Source of the DNA: Flavobacteriales bacterium
GTDB lineage: Bacteria > Bacteroidota > Bacteroidia > Flavobacteriales_D > Parvicellaceae
DNA: 8,406 nucleotides
NCBI GenBank assembly: GCA_015488785.1
Contig: WFNC01000452.1
Location: 1 to 8,406 of the forward strand
Direction of reading: 5' to 3'
Shown here: in pieces, positions 1-5,107 of the stretch
Layout of the letters: each line of letters starts with the position of its first letter
Position numbering within the stretch: the stretch's first letter is position 1
Position numbers and translations under genes: made by a program
Notes under the pieces: generated by a model
Told to the model about the DNA's origin: nothing
What the model saw: only the letters and a program-made list of their open reading frames with translations
The model's database searches: none

Positions 1-1
1 A

Positions 2-238
2 AACCTCAAAAAAAATATTTTTGACTACCATTTACTTTTAGAATTATCACGAAAAATAACAACTCCACCAATGGAAATAGGTATAAAAGCCGAGTTTTTT
101 CTAATTCCTACGAAGTTTAAATATACAATTACAGAACAGCCTTATGGAGGGGATGCAATTATAAACGATTTAACTATAAAACAGAACCATCCTAGTTTAT
201 CCTTTGGTTTTTTTTGCAGAGTATTTATAAAAAAATAA
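2..238 (+). CDS. Partial C-terminus of a probable outer-membrane beta-barrel protein
   Basis: An open frame runs from the window edge to a TAA at 236-238 with no internal stop, giving 78 visible residues; the start lies outside the window. The visible part has alternating hydrophobic and polar stretches that read like beta strands with turns (for example around the PYGGD turn), and it ends in SFGFFCRVFIKK. A final strand with alternating aromatic residues is typical of the last strand of outer-membrane barrels. The single ATG in this frame (codon at 71-73) lies mid-protein and is an unlikely start. The lipoprotein gene begins 4 bases after the stop, so the two are probably cotranscribed. The barrel assignment is inferred from strand pattern only. 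A soluble or surface beta protein is possible. Confidence 0.6.
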   Translation, partial: NLKKNIFDYHLLLELSRKITTPPMEIGIKAEFFLIPTKFKYTITEQPYGGDAIINDLTIKQNHPSLSFGFFCRVFIKK

Positions 239-242
239 TCCT

Positions 243-695
243 ATGAGAACATTTATCTTAATATTCTTACTCTCTTTAATCACACTATCATGCAATAGCG
301 TAAAAGAGAAAACAAAAGAAATAATTAATAAGAGTGGGGAAACCGTAGGAAAAGCAGCATCCGAATTCATTGAAGGCGCATCCGAAGGAATAGACCAAAC
401 ATTAAAATGCGAAATCACGCTTTCAGAAGAGTTGAAAAAACAAGGATTAAGTACAGGGAAATACTCAATAACAAACGACTCGACAGGTGGAAAAGATAAC
501 CAATTGACACTCTATCTAATATTTGAAAAAGATTTTGACACAATTTTAACAGCAAAAGCTTTTGACAAAGAAGGATTAGAGACTGGGAGAACAAAATTAA
601 CGGTAAAAGGGATAGCAGGCAATGCACAATACTTTGACTTCATATTTGACAAACGAATGGCATTGGAAGCAAAAAGTAAAATAACAATAGAATAA
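243..695 (+). CDS. Small predicted lipoprotein of unknown function
   Basis: This 150-residue protein starts with a short type II signal peptide: Arg2, a hydrophobic stretch over residues 4-15, then TLSC with the predicted lipidated Cys17. The -3 position is Thr rather than Leu, so the lipobox is imperfect but acceptable for this group. Residues about 19-52 are rich in Lys, Glu, Gly and Ala and look like an amphipathic helix or flexible tether. From about residue 54 onward the protein looks like a compact beta domain: Cys56, alternating strands, and two Thr/Lys-rich strands near the end. It follows the upstream gene by 4 bases and is probably in its operon. I recognise no named family. A periplasm-facing outer-membrane lipoprotein acting with the preceding barrel is an inference from adjacency. 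Confidence 0.75.
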   Translation: MRTFILIFLLSLITLSCNSVKEKTKEIINKSGETVGKAASEFIEGASEGIDQTLKCEITLSEELKKQGLSTGKYSITNDSTGGKDNQLTLYLIFEKDFDTILTAKAFDKEGLETGRTKLTVKGIAGNAQYFDFIFDKRMALEAKSKITIE

Positions 696-731
696 AAAGC
701 AAAAAGCTATAAAGATTGAGTATAAAAACCT

Positions 732-739
732 TACTTTTG
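732..739 (+). promoter_or_regulatory. Candidate -7 element upstream of yicC
   Basis: The octamer TACTTTTG matches the Bacteroidetes -7 consensus TAnnTTTG exactly and lies 21 bases before the yicC ATG, so transcription would start roughly 15 bases before the start codon. No properly spaced -33 TTG is visible: the nearest, at 716-718, is only 13 bases upstream. The call rests on one half of the promoter. Confidence 0.45.
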
Positions 740-760
740 CAACTTATTTAAATTTTTATT

Positions 761-1645
761 ATGATTTATTCAATGACTGGTTTTGGTAAAGCTGAAAGCA
801 ATATCGGAACAAAAAAAGTAACAATTGAACTAAAATCAGTTAATAGTAAGGCTTTTGACTGTAATTTAAGAACTCCTAGCTTTTTTAGAGAAAAGGAAAT
901 GGAAATAAGGAGCTTTCTTTCGAAAGAATTGGTGCGTGGTAAAATCGAAATGAATGTAAACTACACAAGCCTAGAAACCGAACAAAAAAACTTCATAAAC
1001 AAAGGCTTAGTAAAACAATACTACAACGACTTACTAGAAATTGCTAACGAATCGGACATCAGTAATAAAGATAAAATCGACTTCTTGTCTATCGTAATGA
1101 AAATGCCCGATGTAATGCGAGCAGAAAAATCAAAACTAAGTAAAGAAGATGCCAGAGCTTATGTAGAATTGGCAAAAGAAGCAGTCGCAAATTTCAATCA
1201 ATTTAGAGAAGAAGAAGGAAAATCGTTACAAAATGATATTTTTTCGAATGTAAATAATATTTCTAGCCTTTTGGAACAAGTTATCCCCTTTGAGCAAGAA
1301 AGAATTGAAACTGTAAAAGCCAGAATTCAAAAAAACCTAGAAGCACTTTCAGAAAAACCAAACATCGACGAAAATCGTTTTCAACAAGAAATGATTTACT
1401 ACATCGAAAAACTAGACATTTCTGAAGAAAAAGTAAGATTGAAAGCACATTGCGAGCATTTTATAAAAACAGCTGAAGAAACCAGTATTGCTAAAGGAAA
1501 AAAACTAGGTTTTATAACCCAAGAAATTGGAAGAGAAATAAATACACTAGGTTCTAAAGCAAATCATGCTGAAATGCAAAAGATAGTTGTACTAATGAAA
1601 GACTCATTAGAAAAAATAAAAGAACAAATATTAAACGTCCTTTAA
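761..1645 (+). CDS. yicC: YicC family endoribonuclease
   Basis: This 294-residue protein has the full length and layout of the YicC family. The N-terminal domain opens with the family signature MIYSMTGFGKAE and continues to about residue 155. A coiled helical middle follows, and a C-terminal DUF1732 region holds the conserved stretch GKKLGFITQEIGREINTLGS (about 246-265). Family members are metal-dependent endoribonucleases; in E. coli, YicC is reported to act in small-RNA turnover. The acidic and His residues in the C-terminal segments (HCEHF, QEIGRE) are the likely catalytic or metal-binding positions by family analogy. The ATG at 761 begins the family signature, so the start is firm. gmk follows after 3 bases, so the two are almost certainly cotranscribed, a common arrangement in bacteria. 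Confidence 0.95.
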   Translation: MIYSMTGFGKAESNIGTKKVTIELKSVNSKAFDCNLRTPSFFREKEMEIRSFLSKELVRGKIEMNVNYTSLETEQKNFINKGLVKQYYNDLLEIANESDISNKDKIDFLSIVMKMPDVMRAEKSKLSKEDARAYVELAKEAVANFNQFREEEGKSLQNDIFSNVNNISSLLEQVIPFEQERIETVKARIQKNLEALSEKPNIDENRFQQEMIYYIEKLDISEEKVRLKAHCEHFIKTAEETSIAKGKKLGFITQEIGREINTLGSKANHAEMQKIVVLMKDSLEKIKEQILNVL

Positions 1646-1648
1646 TAA

Positions 1649-2227
1649 ATGGCTGAGAATAAAAAACACAAAGCAATCATATTTTCAGCACCATCGGGAG
1701 CAGGAAAAACAACAATTGTACATCATTTATTGAGCGTTTATGACGAATTAGCTTTTTCTATTTCTGCTTGTAGTCGCCCAAGAAGACATAACGAAAGAAA
1801 AGGTAAGGATTATCACTTTTTATCTATCTCTGATTTTAAAAACAAAATCGAAAACAACGAGTTTGTAGAGTGGGAAGAAGTTTATAAAGACAATTTCTAC
1901 GGAACGCTGATTGCCGAAGTAGAACGAATTTGGGACGAAGGAAAAACAGTAATATTTGACGTAGATGTAGTTGGAGGACTAAACTTAAAAAAATATTTTA
2001 AGGAAAAAGCATTAGCCATTTTTGTAAAACCACCATCTGTTCAACACTTAGAAGACAGACTAAGAACCCGAGAAACAGAAACCGAAGCCTCAATCGCCAG
2101 AAGAATCGGAAAAGCAGGAATAGAACTAGAGAGAGCTCAAGAGTTTGATTACGTTCTACTAAACGACAAATTAGAAGAGACTTTTGAAGAAGCAGAAAGA
2201 GTTATAAAAGATTTTTTGAAAAAATAG
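1649..2227 (+). CDS. gmk: Guanylate kinase
   Basis: Guanylate kinase catalyses ATP + GMP to ADP + GDP, the essential cytoplasmic step in GTP and dGTP supply. The 192-residue length is normal for the family. Visible motifs are the P-loop APSGAGKTT (residues 14-22), the GMP-binding segment with SACSRPRR (39-46) followed by GKDYHFL, the EEVYKDNFYGT segment that closes over GMP (about 76-86), DVDVVGG in place of the more usual DID.qG, and the lid region RLRTRETETEASIARRI with its conserved arginines. The start ATG lies 3 bases after the yicC stop. The stop overlaps a short A6/T6 inverted repeat (2219-2233), which is a weak terminator candidate. nadD, the usual next gene in Flavobacteriaceae, is displaced about 2.2 kb downstream. 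Confidence 0.97.
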   Translation: MAENKKHKAIIFSAPSGAGKTTIVHHLLSVYDELAFSISACSRPRRHNERKGKDYHFLSISDFKNKIENNEFVEWEEVYKDNFYGTLIAEVERIWDEGKTVIFDVDVVGGLNLKKYFKEKALAIFVKPPSVQHLEDRLRTRETETEASIARRIGKAGIELERAQEFDYVLLNDKLEETFEEAERVIKDFLKK

Positions 2228-2265
2228 TTTTTTAGAAATTTTATTGAAGTTGAATCGTATAGCTT

Positions 2266-2280
2266 GATATAACTAATATC
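2266..2280. repeat. Short inverted repeat GATAT-N5-ATATC in the gmk/sigma gap
   Basis: The 64-base gap between the convergent gmk and sigma-factor genes contains GATAT, five bases (AACTA), then ATATC. It is too weak and lacks a T run on either side to be a good terminator. It could be a minor structure or chance in AT-rich DNA. The same GATAT/ATATC half-sites recur in inverse order at 6034-6047. Confidence 0.25.
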
Positions 2281-2291
2281 CAAAATGAAGC

Positions 2292-3098
2292 TTAGTCATT
2301 GCTGACAGTTGTTACTATTCTTTTCACTTCTTTCAGTAATAATCTGGGCGTATTATAATCAGGATTTGATTGATATAATGACACTTCATTTTGAATATTT
2401 TCTATTGAATTTATTAAGTTTGTATTTTTAATATTTGATGTAAACAAAAGATTATTTGGATTGATAAAACCATTTTTGATTGAACTATCCACTTTTTTGT
2501 GACACCTACATTTGTTTTCAGGATTGATAATACCACAATTATTATTTAAGAATTGGTGTAAATTTTTTCTAGTTCTCGAAAGTCTTTTTCGAAAATTCTC
2601 AGGTGTAATAGCTAATATGATTGCCCCTTCTTTACTATTAAACTCTAAAATTTCTCCCAATATATAAATCATTCTATTATCTTCATTTAAACATTGTAAC
2701 ATTGCATTAGAGCAACCGATTTTCGCTTCTTGAATTAATAAATTTTGCTCTGCTTGATTTTTAGTATAATCAATCGAATTTGACAAACCTTGACTTAATT
2801 GTTGTTCGTATATTTCAAAATTTAATGAACTTGCATTGTTTTTCTTTTTTATATTGAGTAGGTGATTGGATGCTAACCTATACACCCAAGTAGTAAAAGC
2901 ACTTCTTTGATTAAAACTGCTTAAATTAGTGATAACTTTTATCAGTATATCTTGCGTTGCATCTTTAGCATTATCAGGATGCCAAAGCATCCTGATAGCT
3001 AAATTATAAATTAAATCTTGAATTTCTATTACAACTATTTCAAGGGCTTTCTTATCTCCCTTTACTGCTTTTTGAACTGTTTCTTCCATGTTATTCAT
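2292..3098 (-). CDS. ECF-type sigma-70 family RNA polymerase sigma factor with C-terminal Cys-containing extension
   Basis: This is a 268-residue sigma factor, well above the usual 170-200 for ECF proteins. Region sigma2 spans about residues 14-82: the segment DLIYNLAIRML, the core-binding stretch DNAKDATQDILIKV, and FTTWVYRLASNHLLN. Region sigma4 spans about 130-183 and ends in a helix-turn-helix with ITPENFRKRLSRTRKNL. Beyond it lies a C-terminal extension of roughly 85 residues that starts with CGIINPENKCRCHKK (Cys188, Cys196, Cys198, His200), a possible metal or redox site; the remainder is Asn/Ile-rich. It is the last gene of a minus-strand unit. Its first ATG (3098) overlaps the stop of the membrane-protein gene by 8 bases, while an ATG at 3089 (Met4) would leave a 1-base gap and is an equal alternative. 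No classical anti-sigma gene with a zinc-binding motif is adjacent, so the extension or the membrane protein may regulate it (inference). Confidence 0.88.
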   Translation of the reverse strand: MNNMEETVQKAVKGDKKALEIVVIEIQDLIYNLAIRMLWHPDNAKDATQDILIKVITNLSSFNQRSAFTTWVYRLASNHLLNIKKKNNASSLNFEIYEQQLSQGLSNSIDYTKNQAEQNLLIQEAKIGCSNAMLQCLNEDNRMIYILGEILEFNSKEGAIILAITPENFRKRLSRTRKNLHQFLNNNCGIINPENKCRCHKKVDSSIKNGFINPNNLLFTSNIKNTNLINSIENIQNEVSLYQSNPDYNTPRLLLKEVKRIVTTVSND

Positions 3099-3495
3099 TT
3101 CTATAAAAATATGCGATTATAATACCTGTTGCAACAGTTGCTAATGTATCAAATATTCCTGAAATTAACATTGGTAATGGAGGTGTTATTGCCCAACCTG
3201 CAACAATTAAATGTCCAGCAATAAACACCATTCCTCCAACAATTAATCCCCAAACAATTCCTTTCTTAAACCATTTTGCTTTGAAAGAAAAATATTGATA
3301 TCCTAAAACCATAAAAAGTGTTAGCAAAAAATACCCTCCTAATAATGAAAACATCTCTAATCCTTCTTCTTGTGTTCGTACCGTGTTATTAAACATTGAA
3401 TTTAATAATGGATTTAGAATAAAGACTGCAATCAATGTTGCAACTACATTATTGACTATAAAACCAATTCCTAAACTTAAACTAAAATTTTTCAT
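3091..3495 (-). CDS. Small four-helix integral membrane protein of unknown function
   Basis: The 134 residues are almost entirely membrane-embedded, with helices at about 7-30, 47-68, 78-100 and 106-130. A polar loop (NNTVRTQEEGLE) separates helices 1 and 2, and a basic loop (FKAKWFKKG) separates helices 2 and 3. By the positive-inside rule the second loop is cytoplasmic, which puts both termini in the cytoplasm and the Glu-rich loop outside. Helix 3 ends near His95, and a Pro-Pro-Leu-Pro turn leads into helix 4. The gene starts 2 bases after the SRPBCC gene ends and overlaps the sigma gene at its 3' end, so translation is probably coupled. I do not recognise a named family. A sensor or anti-sigma-like role is possible from context, but nothing in the sequence proves it. 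Confidence 0.8.
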   Translation of the reverse strand: MKNFSLSLGIGFIVNNVVATLIAVFILNPLLNSMFNNTVRTQEEGLEMFSLLGGYFLLTLFMVLGYQYFSFKAKWFKKGIVWGLIVGGMVFIAGHLIVAGWAITPPLPMLISGIFDTLATVATGIIIAYFYRNE

Positions 3496-3497
3496 AT

Positions 3498-3884
3498 CTA
3501 TTTGTTTTCAAGTATTGATTTAAGTACTTCCAATTCTTCCATTAATCCAGAGATCCCTTCTTTTTCCCAAATAACATCTGGCATTCCGTTTGGTTGAAAT
3601 AGTGTAAACATATATTCACATCCGTTTCCATTCTTTATTAATCGAGTTGGAATAGGTTCGCCACCTCCAAGAACAATGTCTATTGTTCCTGTTTTTCTAT
3701 CTGAGCTAAATTCTAATGGCATTTCTCCAAATGGTGTTACTGCTATAAATCCGTTTTCTACTTCCTTTACATCTTTCATAAAGTTTACTGCCCATTCCTT
3801 TTGTGTTAAGGGATTTGAAATGTAGTCAAATGCTTTTTCATATTCAGCATTGATACTAATTGTCTGTGTTGTTACTTTTCTCAT
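3498..3884 (-). CDS. SRPBCC (START-like / polyketide cyclase-type) domain protein
   Basis: The 128-residue protein fits a single SRPBCC fold. It has an opening strand (TTQTISINA), the family-typical segment where a helix follows (EKAFDYISNPLTQKEWA, about residues 16-32), a series of beta strands (FIAVTPFGEMPLEF, TGTIDIVLGGG, GCEYMFTLFQP), and a long C-terminal helix (about 108-126). Members bind hydrophobic ligands in a cavity between the sheet and that helix, and many lack known substrates. There is no signal peptide, so it is cytoplasmic. It is the first gene of the minus-strand unit, followed after 2 bases by the membrane protein. An AAGAGA stretch about 6 bases before the ATG could act as a ribosome-binding site. 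Ligand sensing for the linked sigma factor is an inference from context only. Confidence 0.8.
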   Translation of the reverse strand: MRKVTTQTISINAEYEKAFDYISNPLTQKEWAVNFMKDVKEVENGFIAVTPFGEMPLEFSSDRKTGTIDIVLGGGEPIPTRLIKNGNGCEYMFTLFQPNGMPDVIWEKEGISGLMEELEVLKSILENK

Positions 3885-3948
3885 TTGTTCTCTTTTTAAG
3901 CGTTTATAAATTTGTTATCTATTCTATTAGACAAAATCAGATTAACAA

Positions 3949-3957
3949 GTGTGACAC
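3949..3957. promoter_or_regulatory. Possible operator dyad upstream of the minus-strand cassette
   Basis: GTGT-G-ACAC is a perfect 9-base dyad, extended with imperfect flanks (AA on the left, GTT on the right), about 65 bases upstream of the SRPBCC start codon. Position and symmetry suit a regulator-binding site, but the motif is short. Beside it, 3966-3979 is a T7A7 palindromic tract. No convincing -7/-33 pair for the cassette was found. Confidence 0.25.
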
Positions 3958-4031
3958 GTTTTTGCTTTTTTTAAAAAAATTAACACCACCAAACGAATAA
4001 CTTACCATTAATGGAGTACAGTTGATCTTTA

Positions 4032-4047
4032 AAAGAAGGTATTCTTT
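4032..4047. repeat. Perfect 6-bp hairpin bordering the structured element
   Basis: AAAGAA, loop GGTA, TTCTTT forms a perfect short stem immediately outside the left arm of the large inverted-repeat element. It may be part of the same structure or an independent small hairpin. It has no T tail that would make it a clear terminator. Confidence 0.35.
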
Positions 4048-4102
4048 GCGTTAGGGATAGAAGTGATAGCTTTTTGTTTAAAAAAAATAGTTATACTTGC
4101 CT

Positions 4103-4131
4103 AAAAAGAGCGACTTTAGAAGCTCCTTTTT
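4103..4131. repeat. Internal hairpin 1 of the structured element (terminator-like)
   Basis: AAAAAGAGC (4103-4111) pairs with GCTC (4122-4125) and TTTTT (4127-4131), with C4126 bulged and a 10-base loop. An A tract before and a T tract after a stem with three G-C pairs resembles an intrinsic terminator that could work in either direction. Confidence 0.45.
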
Positions 4132-4155
4132 GGGATATACTCAAACCAAATAGCT

Positions 4156-4189
4156 TTACGGGTTTTATTCTTGTTGATTCAACCCATAA
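4156..4189. repeat. Internal hairpin 2 of the structured element
   Basis: GGGTT (4160-4164) pairs with AACCC (4181-4185). The stem extends past one C-A mismatch to TTA (4156-4158) with TAA (4187-4189). A competing small hairpin GTTG-ATT-CAAC (4173-4183) lies within it, so the two forms are mutually exclusive. Confidence 0.4.
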
Positions 4190-4267
4190 CTGCGTTAAAA
4201 AAAATCGTAGTAGCCAGTTACAACTCATTTTTTTGCCTTATTATGAATTAAATCAACATCGCCTAAA

Positions 4268-4289
4268 AAACCGGAAAGCTAATCGGTTT
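4268..4289. repeat. Internal hairpin 3 of the structured element
   Basis: AAACCG (4268-4273) pairs perfectly with CGGTTT (4284-4289) around a 10-base loop GAAAGCTAAT. It sits directly before the segment that begins the closing arm. Confidence 0.45.
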
Positions 4290-4366
4290 GAGTATAGTAA
4301 AACTTTTTTTTAAACAAAAACTACAAACGAATAGCCTGTTTAAACGCCCAAAACTGAAACTTTTAG

Positions 4367-4374
4367 TATTTTTG
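4367..4374 (+). promoter_or_regulatory. Candidate -7 element upstream of nadD
   Basis: TATTTTTG matches TAnnTTTG exactly and ends 27 bases before the nadD ATG, giving an expected leader of about 20 bases. No spaced -33 TTG is visible. It lies just outside the right end of the inverted-repeat element, so nadD probably has its own promoter here instead of being read from gmk. Confidence 0.45.
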
Positions 4375-4401
4375 TAAACGGATAATTAATAGCGACTAAA
4401 T

Positions 4402-5052
4402 ATGGAAGATTTTTCAATAGATATAAACAAGTTAATTTGGGGAGAAAATAAAGAATTTTCTAAAAGGATAGGATTGTACTTTGGGACTTTTAACCCTGTT
4501 CATGTTGGTCATTTAATTATTGCCAATCACATTGTAGAAAACACACCGTTGGATGAAGTTTGGTTTGTTGTTTCGCCTCACAATCCTCACAAAAAGAAAG
4601 CGAGTTTATTGGAAGATTATCACCGCCTTAATTTGGTTAAAGAAGCGATAGAGGACAATGATCGATTACGAGCGTCTGATATTGAGTTTAAGTTGCCTCA
4701 GCCGTCTTACACTTCGACAACCTTAGCCTACTTACAAGAAAAATATCCTAAAAAAGATTTTACACTTATCATGGGGGAAGATAATCTTCGTTCGTTACAC
4801 AAATGGAAGAATTTTGAAACAATAATTGAGCATCATAAAATAATTGTTTACCCACGCCACCAAACCATACAAGAACAGTCTTTGGTTGAACCGACTGTTG
4901 ATACAGATAAAATTGCAGTACTTAAAGATGTTCCGTTTATGGATATTTCGGCTAGTTTTATTCGTAAAGCTATAAAGGATGGAAAAAGCGTAAAATACCT
5001 ACTGACTGCTCCTGTTTTAAAATACATTGATGAAATGAATTTTTATAAATAA
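4402..5052 (+). CDS. nadD: Nicotinate-nucleotide adenylyltransferase
   Basis: NadD transfers AMP from ATP to nicotinate mononucleotide, giving deamido-NAD, an essential cytoplasmic step of NAD synthesis. The 216 residues carry the nucleotidyltransferase signature GTFNPVHVGHL (28-38), the substrate-loop region SPHNPHK (58-64), PSYTSTTL (101-108), MGEDNLRSLHKWKNF (124-138) and the C-terminal ISASFIRKAI (182-191), equivalent to the ISxTxIR motif. About 22 residues precede the first strand (IGLYFG), more than in typical NadD proteins, which begin a few residues before it. ATG 4402 is the only ATG upstream of the core in this frame. A candidate promoter lies 28-35 bases upstream. In this lineage nadD normally follows gmk directly; here it is separated by the minus-strand cassette and the repeat element. 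Confidence 0.96.
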   Translation: MEDFSIDINKLIWGENKEFSKRIGLYFGTFNPVHVGHLIIANHIVENTPLDEVWFVVSPHNPHKKKASLLEDYHRLNLVKEAIEDNDRLRASDIEFKLPQPSYTSTTLAYLQEKYPKKDFTLIMGEDNLRSLHKWKNFETIIEHHKIIVYPRHQTIQEQSLVEPTVDTDKIAVLKDVPFMDISASFIRKAIKDGKSVKYLLTAPVLKYIDEMNFYK

Positions 5053-5107
5053 GAATTTCTAATAGATAAGCACTTCATTTGCTTAAAAACACTTATATTC
5101 GTTGATT

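Larger units (their letters stand above)
4048..4347 (+). repeat. 300-bp inverted-repeat-bounded structured element, candidate ncRNA or MITE-like repeat
   Basis: Most of the 517-base gap between divergent genes is a symmetrical element. A perfect 17-bp inverted repeat pairs 4071-4087 (T5 G T3 A8) with 4304-4320 (T8 A3 C A5). Outward, AGG (4053-4055) faces CCT (4335-4337) and GCGTT (4048-4052) faces AACGC (4343-4347). Inward, GTT (4090-4092) faces AAC (4301-4303) and ATACT (4093-4097) faces AGTAT (4291-4295). Inside are three local hairpins, at 4103-4131, 4156-4189 and 4268-4289. The left arm reads GCGTTAGGGATAGAAGTGAT and the right arm includes CGAATAGCC; as I remember it, arms of this type occur in intergenic repeats of Flavobacteriaceae, but this is unverified. 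No transposase or protein gene is inside. The strand is given as that of nadD; the structure itself does not fix it. Confidence 0.6.

Noticed and set aside
716..718. TTG as the -33 partner of the yicC -7 element
   Set aside because: The 13-base gap to the -7 element is too short compared with the usual spacing of about 17-20 bases.
2219..2233. A6-TAG-T6 inverted repeat at the gmk stop as an intrinsic terminator
   Set aside because: The stem has no G-C pairs and a 3-base loop, so it is too weak to list as a terminator, although it may assist.
4074..4313. Open frame of 79 codons beginning with TTG within the intergenic element
   Set aside because: It starts in the left arm and stops in the right arm of the inverted repeat, uses a TTG start, is Lys/Asn-rich with no domain pattern, and is better explained as frame open by chance in the structured element.
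5074..5081. TTCATTTG as a -7 element for the repetitive membrane-protein gene
   Set aside because: It has a mismatch at the conserved A, no -33 partner, and lies inside a small hairpin.
5067..5085. Hairpin TAAGCA-N7-TGCTTA between nadD and the next gene as a terminator
   Set aside because: The stem is only 6 bp and is followed by A bases rather than a T run; the 55-base gap is more consistent with read-through.
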